From Armatimonadota bacterium (GTDB taxonomy: Bacteria > Armatimonadota > Zipacnadia > UBA1398 > JAKPQA01), in NCBI GenBank assembly GCA_029547025.1, contig JAKPQA010000286.1, forward strand, positions 1-40,665: a DNA stretch of 40,665 bases, in the 5' to 3' direction. This document shows, one piece after another, positions 1 through 9,414 of the stretch. Each line of letters begins with the position of its first letter. Position 1 is the first letter of the stretch. The translations under genes and the position numbers were made by a program. Under the pieces are notes generated by a model, which did no database searches, was not told the origin of the DNA, and worked only from the letters and a program-made list of their open reading frames with translations.

Positions 1-780
1 AGAGCCGACATCCCCACCCCAACGATCCCCCATTCCGTCCATGGCTCTCCGCTGCGGGGGCGGTGCCCCCGACACGGGTGCTCGCGGTACCGGGCGACAG
101 GTTGCCGTAGCGTGTCTTCCCTTGCCGCAGTGGCCGGAATGGTTTCAGGACGCACACCCGCCGGACGACCTCGGGGTACTCGTCGACTCCCAGAGTCACC
201 GCGCCGACCTGGACCCGTCACGCCGAGTCCAAGCCCACCGCTACCGAACTGCCGAGGGCAGGGCGTGGCGCACGCGACCTTCCCGTTTGTTCGCCTACCC
301 GATGCCGATGACGGGCACCGAGGTGGCAGATGTGTTCGCGCCCGGCGGCATACCGGCCCGCCATCGACCGGCTGCACAACCGCGTGCGCGAGACAGTGCG
401 CGATCTGCCGGATCCTGACGCACCGGAGCGGATGCTGTACGGCGAGTTCGCGCTAGGTCCATGACGCCCCGAGCGGCAGCAGGGGTACGCCATTCTGGAG
501 GGATGAGAGGAGCCCGAGGATGGACCCGAGGACAATCGCCACGCCTGCTCGGGACACGATAGCGCTCCCATCAGTGGCCCGGCTGGGAGCGTACAGGAAT
601 CAGGAGCCGGCCCCGGCGCCATCAAGGCGCCAGGCGGCCTCGCGGCCCATACCGACTCGATCAGAGTCTGACATGCCCGGGCTGCAGAATGTGTCGAGTG
701 CCCCCGATCGACGCGGGCACCCGGGATGGCTCGCGCAACCACCTCGGGTGCCCGTGCCGGCCTGGTGCCTCGAACTGGCA
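1..780. other. No confident gene; possible 3' remnant of a coding region
   Basis: No open frame in this stretch has the composition or motifs of a recognisable protein. One short plus-strand frame, about 330-464 and ending in TGA, reads as a plausible protein tail (residues such as AIDRLHNRVRETVRDLPDPD), but it is open only from 312 and has no convincing start or ribosome binding site. It could be the end of a frameshifted or decayed gene entering from the left. The segment 465-711 shows nothing I can name. The last 70 bases hold the hairpin listed separately. Confidence 0.25.
712..756 (-). terminator. Hairpin after the DUF1080 gene
   Basis: The arms 712-723 and 745-756 are complementary over 12 positions, including one G-T pair; the inner ten (CGGGCACCCG and CGGGTGCCCG) match perfectly. 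The hairpin lies 25 bases past the stop of the minus-strand DUF1080 gene. No T-run follows it, so termination would have to rely on the GC-rich stem or on Rho. Confidence 0.4.
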
Positions 781-2031
781 CTACTGGGTGATCTCGCGAA
801 TGTAGATGTTCTTGAACCAGAGTGTCGATCCATGATGCTGGAGTTCGATCGGTCCGGTGGGGTACATGGGCTTGCTCCGGTCCCAGTAGTTCTCCATGGT
901 CACTTCATCGACGATGAGGATGCCGTTCAGGTAGACGGTCACCGTGTCACCCACCATGATGATCCGGAACCGATTCCACTGCCCCGGTGGGTTGTCGGCC
1001 TTCAACAACGGCTGCGACGGGTTGTTCTGGTTGTTGTAGAGACCACCCGAGCCCACATCGGGACGGTCCCAGATCTGCACCTGGGGGCAGCCCCGGAGGT
1101 AGATGCCACTGTCCCCGCCTGGGTGAATCTTCCAGTCGACGAGTAGCTCGAAATCCCCATAGTCCTTGGCCGTGCAGAGGTTGTCCGCCTGGCCGTCGTA
1201 CTCGATGGTGCCATCCTTGACGACCCAATGGGGGAGGATCGCCTCATCGGCCTTCGCCTGGGCCTCCTGGAGCTGCTCCGGGGTCATCTTCGCCCGCTCC
1301 TCGGGGTTGAGGACCAGGCCCTTCCACCCAGTGAGGTCCGTGCCGTTGAACAACGCCTCGAAACCCTCAGGCGGAGTGTTGTCCGGGCCGGCGTTCAGGT
1401 CGAGGATGCGGAGGTTCCTGAACTCGACGCGCGAACCGTGGCCCATGAACCCCAGGTGGCCCGAAGGCCGCATCAGGCCCGGATGGCGCTTGAGGACCTC
1501 TTCGTCCGTGACCGTAGTGAGGTCTGCGTCCACGATGACGGTACCGTTCAGGGTCACCTTGATGTGGGGCCCCATGGCGAAGATCTCCTGCGTGTTCCAC
1601 TCACCCACCGGCTTCTGGAACCCGCGTTTGGATGCGACGACGTCGTAAATCGAGCCGTGGTACTGCTCGGGGCGCAGGTTCGCGTACTCGGGCGCGCTGT
1701 CATCGAGGATCTGCAGCTCCATGCCGTCGTACGCGGGGTTGCCCTCCAGCGGTGCGCGAATGCCCACCCCGTTGTTGCCCCCGGCCTCCAGCTTGAACTC
1801 GAAACGGAAGACGAAGTCCGAGTACTCCTTCTCGGTCAGCATGATCCCGCCGCCCTCAGCCGGACAGACCAGGTTGCCGTCCTCGATGGCATACTGGCTG
1901 CCGGTCCATCCGTCGAGATCCCTGCCGTTGAAGAGGGAGACGAACCCGGCCTCTGGGTCCGCAGCATTCACGGGAACGGCGAACACCGCTACCACGAGCA
2001 GGCCAAGTAGAAACACGAGCACCTTCCGCAT
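781..2031 (-). CDS. Secreted protein with two DUF1080 (3-keto-disaccharide hydrolase-type) domains
   Basis: A 416-residue protein starting with a signal peptide (about residues 1-24, hydrophobic core [13 protein letters not shown], Ala-rich cleavage region), so it acts outside the cytoplasmic membrane. Two copies of a DUF1080 jelly-roll domain follow. Each opens with the family hallmark: [12 protein letters not shown] near residue 33 and [12 protein letters not shown] near residue 227. Each also carries a GxNxGxxxR or [10 protein letters not shown] signature. The family is a concanavalin-like fold abundant in Planctomycetes and related groups; some members hydrolyse 3-keto-glycosides, and many have no assigned substrate. 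It stands alone on the minus strand, divergent from lhr, with a hairpin just after its stop. The ATG is supported by the signal peptide; the ribosome binding site is weak. Family assignment is firm, substrate unknown. Confidence 0.88.
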   Translation of the reverse strand: MRKVLVFLLGLLVVAVFAVPVNAADPEAGFVSLFNGRDLDGWTGSQYAIEDGNLVCPAEGGGIMLTEKEYSDFVFRFEFKLEAGGNNGVGIRAPLEGNPAYDGMELQILDDSAPEYANLRPEQYHGSIYDVVASKRGFQKPVGEWNTQEIFAMGPHIKVTLNGTVIVDADLTTVTDEEVLKRHPGLMRPSGHLGFMGHGSRVEFRNLRILDLNAGPDNTPPEGFEALFNGTDLTGWKGLVLNPEERAKMTPEQLQEAQAKADEAILPHWVVKDGTIEYDGQADNLCTAKDYGDFELLVDWKIHPGGDSGIYLRGCPQVQIWDRPDVGSGGLYNNQNNPSQPLLKADNPPGQWNRFRIIMVGDTVTVYLNGILIVDEVTMENYWDRSKPMYPTGPIELQHHGSTLWFKNIYIREITQ

Positions 2032-2068
2032 AGCGCATCAGCCCCGCCTCGGAGTGGAATAAGCGTAG

Positions 2069-2091
2069 CCGGGCGCCATGGAGGCGCCCGG
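2069..2091. promoter_or_regulatory. Perfect 9-bp hairpin between DUF1080 gene and lhr
   Basis: CCGGGCGCC at 2069-2077 and GGCGCCCGG at 2083-2091 form a perfect stem with a five-base loop. It sits in the 179-base divergent spacer, 38 bases upstream of the DUF1080 start codon. It could be a leader structure of the minus-strand mRNA or an operator; nothing in the sequence decides between these. Confidence 0.3.
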
Positions 2092-2150
2092 GACAACGAC
2101 GATCGTTACAGTTTCCACGTTCCGTGGCCCTGTCCCTCTCGCGGCGGCAG

Positions 2151-2179
2151 TTGCGTTGCGGCCACAGGCATGCTAGACT
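2151..2179 (+). promoter_or_regulatory. Candidate promoter of lhr
   Basis: TTGCGT (2151-2156), a 17-base spacer and TAGACT (2174-2179) with an upstream TG giving an extended -10. The predicted start is about 25 bases before the lhr ATG. The match to consensus is moderate (3/6 and 4/6), so the call rests on spacing and position. Confidence 0.35.
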
Positions 2180-2210
2180 GACGCAAACGCTTGTTCTATA
2201 GGATGCTCTC

Positions 2211-5200
2211 ATGCGCAGCGCCCTGCTCGATCGCTTCCATCCCGCCATCCGCGACTGGTTCGTCTCCGAGCTCGGCGCGCCGAGCCCGCCCCAGGTCATG
2301 GGGTGGCCCAAGATACGCGAGCACAGGAACACGCTGATCCTGGCGCCCACGGGCTCAGGCAAGACTCTGGCCTCCTTCTTGGTGTGCATTGATGAACTGG
2401 TTAAGAAACTCTCTGAGGCCGACGGGTGGGCCCCCGTTGCGGGGGTGGAAGGTGGGCGGGCACGCCGGCGCGGTCCGATGGTGCTCTATGTCTCGCCTCT
2501 GAAAGCACTCAACTATGACATCGAGCGCAACCTCCGCCGCCCGCTGCGCGGCATCGCGTCGGCCGCCGGACGACTGGGGCTGTCCCTCCCCGCCATCGAC
2601 GTGGGCGTTCGCACTGGAGACACACCGGACCGCGAGCGTCAGCGCATGGTGCGGCGGCCGCCTCACATCCTGATCACAACCCCCGAGTCCCTCCACCTGA
2701 TGCTCACAGGCTCGGCCAGGGAGATCCTCCGCGATGTTGAGTATGTGATCGTTGACGAGATCCACTCGGTGTGCCGGGAGAAGCGCGGCGTCTTCCTGTC
2801 GCTGGTGCTAGAGCGACTCACCCATAACATCGGACGAGACCCGGTACGCATCGGCCTGTCGGCCACCATGCGGCCGCTGGATCTGGTGGCCGCGTATCTC
2901 GGGGGCATGGCAACCCACGGAGACGGACCTCCTGCTCCCCGGCCGGTTGAGATCGTCAACGCCGGGCAGCGCCGCGAGCTGGACGTGCTTGTCGAGTGGG
3001 TGGCAGAGGCACGCCTGCGCGATGACCCGGGTTCGATATGGGACTCGGTCCACGATCGGCTCTATGAGCTCGTGTGTGCCCACAAGAGCACCATTGTTTT
3101 CGTCAATAATCGCGGTCGGGCCGAGCGGGTCGCCAGTGCACTGAACGAGAGGGCCGGACGCGAGATCGCCTATCCACACCATGGGAGTGTCGCTCCCGGC
3201 GTGCGGCGTGAGATCGAGGAGATGCTCAAGCGCGGGAAGGTGCCCGCGGTGGTCGCTACGGGTACGCTGGAGCTGGGCATTGACATGGGTGATGTCGATC
3301 TGGTGTGCCAGGTCGAATCGCCCCTGACCGTCTCGCGGGGCCTGCAACGCGTGGGGAGGGCCGGGCACCTCATGTCTGCCGTGTCGAAGGGGCGAATCCT
3401 CCCCAAGCACGAGGGCGACCTGCTCGAGGCGGTGGTCGTGGCCCGCGAGATGCTCGACGCCCAGGTGGAGCCCACTTGGATTCCGAGCAACTGCCTGGAT
3501 GTGCTGGCCCAGCAGATCGTGGCCATGGTGGCCGGTGAGGACTGGGACCTCAGCGAGCTCTACCGGGTGGTCCGGCGCTCGTACTGCTATCGTGACCTGG
3601 GTTTCGACACCTTTCGCGCTGTCGTCGAGATGGTCGCCGGCCGCTATGAGTGCCCCGAATGGACCGATCTGAGGCCGCGGATCTCGCTGGACCCCGACCG
3701 CGGCCGGGTCCAGGCGCTCCCAGGAGCCCGAAACGTCGCCGTGGTCCAGGGCGGCACCATCCCGGACACGGGGGAGTACCGTGTGTGCCTCCAGGGCTCT
3801 TCATCAGCCATCGGCGAGCTGGAGGAGGAGTTCGTCTACGAGAGTCGACCGGGCGATGTGTTCCTGCTCGGCACGGCCGCGTGGCGCATCCGCAGGATCG
3901 AGGCCGACCGTGTGGTGGTGTCTCCGGCTGGCTCCGGGCCAGGCCGGATGCCATTCTGGAAGGGCGAGCAGATCCCTCGCCCCGCGGAGCTCGGCCTCAG
4001 AGTGGGCCGATTCGTCCGCGAGTTGTGTGACCGGGCCCGCGAGGCATCGACCCATGAAGACGTGATCCGGTGGCTTCGGGCCGAGTACCCGGTCGATGAC
4101 GCCGGGGCACGGAGTCTGTATCGCTACGTGTACGAACAGCACGTTCGGGGACCTGGGGCCCCCACGGATCGGCGTGTCGTCCTCGAGCAGTTCTGCGACA
4201 ACCAGCGCAAGCGCCAAGTGGTGTTGCTGACCCTCCGGGGGCGACGGCTTCATCACACGCTACGGATCGCCATCACGGGGTACCTTCGGCGCGAGTTTGG
4301 GCTGGAGGTCAACTCAGCGCACACCGACGATGGCCTCGTGTTGCAGCTTCCCGACCTGACTACGGTGCTCCCGCTTGACCTGTTGACACGGATCAGTCCC
4401 GACGAGGTCCTCGACCTTGTGCTGGACGAACTGGCCGCTTCGGCGTTGTTCGGTCTTCGGTTCCGGCACAATGCGGCGCGCGCCCTGCTCCTTCCGGGCG
4501 CCAAGCCCGGCAAGCGAACGCCGCTGTGGCTGCAGCGGCTCAAGGCCAAGGACCTGCTCCAGATTGTGAAGGACTACGACGGGTTCCCGGTCATCGTCGA
4601 GACCTATCGCGAGTGCATGGAGGAACACCTCGACGTTGCCGGATGCCAGGAGCTGCTGGCGGACATCCGTGCCGGCCGACTCGAGGTGGTGGCGGTCAAT
4701 GCGCCATTCCCGTCGCCGTTTGCTTCCGGTTTGATCATGAACCTCACGGCAGCGTATGTGTACGACGATGACAAACCCCACGGGCTCAGCCAGCAGGCTG
4801 CCATGGGGGGCGACCGCCGCGAGCTTGCCGCGCTCCTCGGTATCCCCGAACTCCGCCGCGAACTCGACGAGCGCGCACTGGACCGGATCAACGGGAGGCT
4901 GCAACGCACCGGCAGGGGTCACCAAGCCCGGACGACGACCGAGTTGTACGAGGTGCTGCGGCAGCTGGGCGATCTGAGCGAGGACGAGATGCTGGAGCGC
5001 GCCGCAACGGATGGCGCGGCGATGGTGGCCGCATTGCGCGCCCAAGGGCGCCTCGCTCCCGTGGCCTTCGCCACTCCCTCAGGCGAGGTCACTCGCTGGG
5101 TCGCCGCAGAGGATGCTCCCAGGTGGCGGGACTGGGCAGGCGCGCGTGACGCCGGCGCCGCCGCCGATATCACTCGCCATCAACTGCGTCGTCGAGCGTT

Positions 5201-6809
5201 CGTCACGGCCGATGAACTGCACCAGCGGTACGGCCTCGGGCTCGAAGACGCGCGGACGGCCCTTGATGAGGCAGTCAAGGCGGGTGCGGCCATCCGCTTC
5301 GGCGCTCCCGGCTCACCTGAGCTCGACCGGTACGCGGACCCGCGGCACGCCGACGCCGCCTACCGCATCACGCTCACCATGGCGCGGTCCGAAGCGGATC
5401 CGGCCTCGCCCGAGGAGTTCTGCCGGTTCCTTCTCCGCTGGCAGTGTGTGTCGCCGCGGACGCGCCGCAGTGGTCTGGAGGGATTGGCCGACGTCCTCGT
5501 CCAACTGCAGGGCCGGCCGCTTCCGTTCTCTGTGTGGGAGGCGGCCGTGCTTCCTGCCCGGGTCCGCGACTACAGCCCGTCATGGCTTGATGAGCTGTGC
5601 TCCGGCGGCCTTGTCGCCTGGCGCGGCTTGCCGGGCCCCGGGCCCTCGGACGGGCGCATCGCGTTCTACCGCCGCGAGAACCTCGCGCGCTGGGCACCCG
5701 CCGGAGTGGATGCCACAGAGGGCGATGTGCCCGAGAGGGTCCGCGGAGCTCTGCGGCGGCTTGGGCCGTCTTTCCTCGCCGACATTGCGGCGGAGGCGGG
5801 TGTGTCGGCGCACGAGACACTTGGGGCGTTGTGGGACATGATGTGGCACGGCGAGGTGGCTCAGGACGACTTCCGCGCCGTGCGCCGGGGTCGGCCCGAT
5901 GAGGCCGAGGCGCGGCAGATCGGCGCTCGTCTGGCCGTCGGAGGTGCCCGAGGCGGGTTCCTGGGCGCCGCCATGCCCCGGTGGTCGCTTCTCCCGCCGG
6001 GGCAACTCGATGCCGAGGCATTCACCAGCGACCGCACACTCGCCGAGACGGTGGGCTGGCTCCTGTTGGCCCGGAACGGCATCATGGCCCGAGGTCTGCT
6101 CGAGGCTGAGGATGTGCCGCTGCCCTGGGGTGCCCTCTATGATGTCTACCAGCGCCTCGAGATGCAGGGCAAGGTGGCGCGCGGCTATTTCGTCGCCGGG
6201 CTCGAGGGGGCGCAGTTTGCCCTGCCTGAGGCTGCCGATGCCCTCCGAGGAGTACAAACCGAGTCAGACAGGGAGGCCGAAGGGCCCGTGCTCCTCAACA
6301 CCTGCGACCCGGCAAACCCGTACGGTGCGGGTGCGCCATGGGCAGTCACGGATGCTTCGGGCGCTGAGGTCCCCTGCCACCGCAATCGCCAGAACTCCCT
6401 GGTCGTGGATCAGGGTCGCCCGGCCCTGCTGATCGAGTGGGGCGCCGAACGGGTGACCGCCCTTGTCCCGTCTGACGAGACCAGTCTGCGGCGTCTGCTC
6501 CTGCCAGTCCGCGAGGCACTCGAGTCACCTTCTGCTGCGCGTTCGGCCAGGAGGCTCCGAGTCGTCCGCTTTGGCGATGCCCCGGTCCTCCACAGCCCTA
6601 TCGAGCCACCGCTGCGCGATGCGGGCTTCCAGAGCGACGGCCAAGGGCTTGTCTACGTTGGGCTGCCGCGCCCGGCGAAGGGTTCTGACGCCGAGGGCTG
6701 GCCCACACCGCGTCCCGCGCCGCGCGGCACAGTGCCCAAGCTGCCCTATCCCAGGCCCCCCGGCCGTCGTCGTGGCAAAGGCCGCCGTCAGGGGCAGGGC
6801 CCTCCCTAG
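2211..6809 (+). CDS. lhr: Full-length Lhr-family ATP-dependent DNA helicase
   Basis: A 1532-residue superfamily 2 helicase, close to the 1538 residues of Escherichia coli Lhr. Visible motifs are a Q residue at 28, Walker A APTGSGKT with Lys51, the DEIH box at 182-185, motif III LSAT near 218, and motif V/VI (GTLELGIDMG, then QRVGRAGH) near 345-385. These are followed by the winged-helix and Lhr-core region and a long C-terminal extension, as in the full-length Lhr subfamily rather than the short Lhr-core type. Lhr enzymes are 3'-5' translocases unwinding RNA:DNA or DNA duplexes in repair and are induced by DNA damage in mycobacteria; the exact role varies by lineage. The gene is followed after 44 bases by the GH51 gene on the same strand, so they may share a transcript, although no functional link is evident. 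Confidence 0.93.
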   Translation: MRSALLDRFHPAIRDWFVSELGAPSPPQVMGWPKIREHRNTLILAPTGSGKTLASFLVCIDELVKKLSEADGWAPVAGVEGGRARRRGPMVLYVSPLKALNYDIERNLRRPLRGIASAAGRLGLSLPAIDVGVRTGDTPDRERQRMVRRPPHILITTPESLHLMLTGSAREILRDVEYVIVDEIHSVCREKRGVFLSLVLERLTHNIGRDPVRIGLSATMRPLDLVAAYLGGMATHGDGPPAPRPVEIVNAGQRRELDVLVEWVAEARLRDDPGSIWDSVHDRLYELVCAHKSTIVFVNNRGRAERVASALNERAGREIAYPHHGSVAPGVRREIEEMLKRGKVPAVVATGTLELGIDMGDVDLVCQVESPLTVSRGLQRVGRAGHLMSAVSKGRILPKHEGDLLEAVVVAREMLDAQVEPTWIPSNCLDVLAQQIVAMVAGEDWDLSELYRVVRRSYCYRDLGFDTFRAVVEMVAGRYECPEWTDLRPRISLDPDRGRVQALPGARNVAVVQGGTIPDTGEYRVCLQGSSSAIGELEEEFVYESRPGDVFLLGTAAWRIRRIEADRVVVSPAGSGPGRMPFWKGEQIPRPAELGLRVGRFVRELCDRAREASTHEDVIRWLRAEYPVDDAGARSLYRYVYEQHVRGPGAPTDRRVVLEQFCDNQRKRQVVLLTLRGRRLHHTLRIAITGYLRREFGLEVNSAHTDDGLVLQLPDLTTVLPLDLLTRISPDEVLDLVLDELAASALFGLRFRHNAARALLLPGAKPGKRTPLWLQRLKAKDLLQIVKDYDGFPVIVETYRECMEEHLDVAGCQELLADIRAGRLEVVAVNAPFPSPFASGLIMNLTAAYVYDDDKPHGLSQQAAMGGDRRELAALLGIPELRRELDERALDRINGRLQRTGRGHQARTTTELYEVLRQLGDLSEDEMLERAATDGAAMVAALRAQGRLAPVAFATPSGEVTRWVAAEDAPRWRDWAGARDAGAAADITRHQLRRRAFVTADELHQRYGLGLEDARTALDEAVKAGAAIRFGAPGSPELDRYADPRHADAAYRITLTMARSEADPASPEEFCRFLLRWQCVSPRTRRSGLEGLADVLVQLQGRPLPFSVWEAAVLPARVRDYSPSWLDELCSGGLVAWRGLPGPGPSDGRIAFYRRENLARWAPAGVDATEGDVPERVRGALRRLGPSFLADIAAEAGVSAHETLGALWDMMWHGEVAQDDFRAVRRGRPDEAEARQIGARLAVGGARGGFLGAAMPRWSLLPPGQLDAEAFTSDRTLAETVGWLLLARNGIMARGLLEAEDVPLPWGALYDVYQRLEMQGKVARGYFVAGLEGAQFALPEAADALRGVQTESDREAEGPVLLNTCDPANPYGAGAPWAVTDASGAEVPCHRNRQNSLVVDQGRPALLIEWGAERVTALVPSDETSLRRLLLPVREALESPSAARSARRLRVVRFGDAPVLHSPIEPPLRDAGFQSDGQGLVYVGLPRPAKGSDAEGWPTPRPAPRGTVPKLPYPRPPGRRRGKGRRQGQGPP

Positions 6810-6853
6810 TGCCCATCGAACTGGGACGCCGTTCGGCTTGGAGGTCGGGGCCC

Positions 6854-8281
6854 ATGAACCGCATCAAAGTGGACTCGGAGCGTCAGACCGCCTCCGTGGA
6901 TCCCAGGATTTACGGCAACTTCGTCGAGCACCTGGGACGCTGCGTCTACGGCGGCATCTACGACCCCGGGAGCCCTCGATCCGATGCCGACGGTATGCGC
7001 CTCGATGTGCTCGAGGCAACCCAGCGGCTCGCCCCCACGCAAGTCCGGTACCCGGGCGGCAACTTCGTCTCCGGCTATCACTGGCTCGATGGCGTGGGGC
7101 CGCGCGATGCGCGGCCGCGCCGAATGGAGCTGGCCTGGCACACGGTCGAGACCAACCAGTTCGGCACGAACGAGTTCGTCCAGTGGTGCCGGCGGGTGCC
7201 AACAGAGCCCGTCTTCTGCGTGAACCTGGGTACGGGCACGATCGAGGAGGCCCGAGACTGGCTCGAGTACTGCAATGGCACCGGCGACACTCACTTCGCC
7301 CAGCTCCGGCGCAGCCATGGTTTTGGCGAACCTCACGGGATCCGCGTGTGGGACCTGGGGAATGAGATCGACGGCGACTGGCAGATCGGCGCCAAGACCG
7401 CCGAGGAGTATGGTCGAGCCGCGGTCGAGTGCGCCAAACTGATGAAGTGGACGGACCCTTCGATCGAGCTGGTTGCTTGCGGAGACTCATTCGCGCGTGA
7501 CGACTGGAACCGGACCGTGTTGCGTCACCTGAATGGGTGGGCCAACTACCTGTCGGTACACATGTACATCGGGCGGCAGAATCGGGATGTGCAAGCCTAT
7601 CTGGTGGAATCGCGCGCCCAGATCGAGCGCCGGATCAGCCGTGTCGCGGCACAGATCACGGCCGAGGAGCTGCGGCAGCCGATCGCCATCGCCTTCGACG
7701 AGTGGGGCATGTGGCTCGGGAAGGACCATGGCGGCGAGTACACGCTGGCCGATGGCCTGGTGGCCGCGCTCTACCTCAATGCGTTCATTCGTCACGCCTC
7801 AATGGTCCGCATGGCCAACTACGCCCAGCTGGTGAACGTCATCCCGGCCCTCAGCACCACCCGTGACGATCTGTTCCTCCAGGCAACCTACTTCCCGCTC
7901 GAACTGTTCCGGCACCACAACGGACCGGTCGCGCTGGATGTCTGGTGCGATGCCGAAACGTTCACCTCGGGCGACCACACCGCGCCGGCATTGGATGTGA
8001 CGGCCACACTGGATCCCGGCAAGGCACAGGTCACGCTGAACCTCGTGAATCTCGACACGTCAGAGGCCCGGGACGTATCTGTCGAGTGCCAGCATGGCGC
8101 TTTCAAAGGGAGGGCCATGCTGAGCATTCTCGCCTGCGACAGCCCGGATGCGACGAACGGGTTCGACGCCAAGGATCGCGTGGCCGTCGACACGTTCGCG
8201 CTCGCTCCGCGACCCGACCGCCTCACATTCGAAGCGCCACCGCACTCGCTGTGCGTCCTGCGGGCGCCGCTGGACGCCTGA
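6854..8281 (+). CDS. GH51 alpha-L-arabinofuranosidase
   Basis: A 475-residue glycoside hydrolase of family 51, which removes terminal alpha-L-arabinofuranosyl residues from arabinan, arabinoxylan or their oligosaccharides by a retaining mechanism. The N-terminal RIYGNFVEHLGRCVYGGIY segment, the RYPGGNFVSGYHW motif, the acid/base Glu171 in DLGNEIDG and the nucleophile Glu283 in AFDEWG are all present. A C-terminal beta-sandwich (about residues 370-475) follows. There is no signal peptide, so it is probably cytoplasmic and acts on imported oligosaccharides. I chose the ATG at 6854 because GGAGGT at 6840-6845 precedes it by eight bases; a GTG at 6809 that overlaps the lhr stop would add 15 residues unlike the family. 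The gene converges on the kinase gene with only 12 bases between stops. Confidence 0.9.
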   Translation: MNRIKVDSERQTASVDPRIYGNFVEHLGRCVYGGIYDPGSPRSDADGMRLDVLEATQRLAPTQVRYPGGNFVSGYHWLDGVGPRDARPRRMELAWHTVETNQFGTNEFVQWCRRVPTEPVFCVNLGTGTIEEARDWLEYCNGTGDTHFAQLRRSHGFGEPHGIRVWDLGNEIDGDWQIGAKTAEEYGRAAVECAKLMKWTDPSIELVACGDSFARDDWNRTVLRHLNGWANYLSVHMYIGRQNRDVQAYLVESRAQIERRISRVAAQITAEELRQPIAIAFDEWGMWLGKDHGGEYTLADGLVAALYLNAFIRHASMVRMANYAQLVNVIPALSTTRDDLFLQATYFPLELFRHHNGPVALDVWCDAETFTSGDHTAPALDVTATLDPGKAQVTLNLVNLDTSEARDVSVECQHGAFKGRAMLSILACDSPDATNGFDAKDRVAVDTFALAPRPDRLTFEAPPHSLCVLRAPLDA

Positions 8282-8293
8282 GGATCCCGCGGG

Positions 8294-9406
8294 TTACCAG
8301 TCGAGCCAGGTGTGGGCCGCCGCCAGCACGGCGGCACAGAGGGCGCCCCATCCGGCCAGGGCCGACGACCGGGCCCCTCCCGCGAGCCGTGCCGTGAGCG
8401 CCACGGCGGCGCCCCCCGCCGCCAGCGATACGGCGGCGGGTCCGGCAAAGATCAGAGTGCCCGCGATGGCGGCCGCGTAGCCACCGACAAGGCCAATCAT
8501 CAGGACCCGCGATCGGCCCGGGGCTGCGACGGGCACCCCCAACGCCGAGTCATCCTCGCGGCGGTCCCCGGCCGCCAAGTCCCATCGCAGGAGCAAGGGG
8601 TCGCGGAGGGCCGTAAGCATCTGCTCGGCCGTCGCGAAGCGCTCCCTGGGATCCTTGGCAAGCGCGCGCCGCAGCAGAGCGCGAAGCCTGGGCGGAAAAC
8701 TGCCGCCCAGATCCGGTTCCGTGTGGACGATCTTGTAGGCAACCTCGGGCACGGAGCTCCCCTGGAACAGCCGTCGGCCCGTGAGCATCTCGTACAGCAC
8801 CGTGCCCAGAGTAAACACGTCGGTGCGCCCATCCACATCGCCGCCCTGGATCTGTTCGGGAGACATGTAGCTGGGCGATCCGATTACCGTTCCGGGGCTC
8901 GATACCGTGATGTCCGTGGCCAGGCGTGCGACGCCGAAGTCCATGACCTTAACGCGATCGGTGGGCGAGACGCTGATGTTGTCGGGCTTGATATCGCGAT
9001 GGACAACGCCGCGCGAGTGGGCGTAGCTCAGCGCCGTCGCAATCTGCCTCGCGATATCGACCGCCTGGGGCGGCCCCATCGGCCCGAGGAGGTCGATGCG
9101 GTCTCTCAGGGAGTCACCATGCACTAACTCCATGGTGAGGAACAGGCAGCCGTTGTCCTCGCCGGCGTCATAGACCTTGGCGATATTCGGGTGGGTCAGT
9201 CTGCCGGCAACACGACACTCCCGCAGGAATCGCTCCGCCAGGGCCGCCTGCTTCTCTGGGGTCAGGCCGGGCTGCGGCCGCAGGACCTTCAGCGCGACTT
9301 GTCGCTGGAGCACTTGGTCCTCGGCCAGGAACACGACGCCCATGCCGCCCGCGCCGATCTCGCGGATGATGCGGTACCTTCCGATGGTCTCGGGCGCCTC
9401 CCACAT
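8294..9406 (-). CDS. Membrane-anchored Hanks-type Ser/Thr protein kinase
   Basis: A 370-residue bacterial eukaryotic-like kinase. The domain spans about residues 10-270: glycine loop GAGGMGVV (18-25), catalytic Lys40 in VALKVL, HRDIKPDN with Asp138, DFG with Asp156, and an SPSYMSPEQ activation segment. All catalytic residues are intact, so it should be active. After a short linker, the C-terminal 70 residues are Ala/Gly/Leu-rich and hold two or three probable membrane helices, with no PASTA or other sensor domain outside. The start at 9406 is preferred because the GGAGGAG site lies in the last codons of dus and the residues just downstream begin the kinase fold; a longer frame back to 9550 reads through dus in another phase. 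It lies 8 bases after dus, so the two are probably co-transcribed and coupled. Substrates are unknown. Confidence 0.88.
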   Translation of the reverse strand: MWEAPETIGRYRIIREIGAGGMGVVFLAEDQVLQRQVALKVLRPQPGLTPEKQAALAERFLRECRVAGRLTHPNIAKVYDAGEDNGCLFLTMELVHGDSLRDRIDLLGPMGPPQAVDIARQIATALSYAHSRGVVHRDIKPDNISVSPTDRVKVMDFGVARLATDITVSSPGTVIGSPSYMSPEQIQGGDVDGRTDVFTLGTVLYEMLTGRRLFQGSSVPEVAYKIVHTEPDLGGSFPPRLRALLRRALAKDPRERFATAEQMLTALRDPLLLRWDLAAGDRREDDSALGVPVAAPGRSRVLMIGLVGGYAAAIAGTLIFAGPAAVSLAAGGAAVALTARLAGGARSSALAGWGALCAAVLAAAHTWLDW

Positions 9407-9414
9407 GGCGTGGC

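Noticed and set aside
6809-6853. GTG start for the GH51 gene overlapping the lhr stop
   Set aside because: The ATG at 6854 has a near-perfect ribosome binding site and gives the normal family N-terminus.
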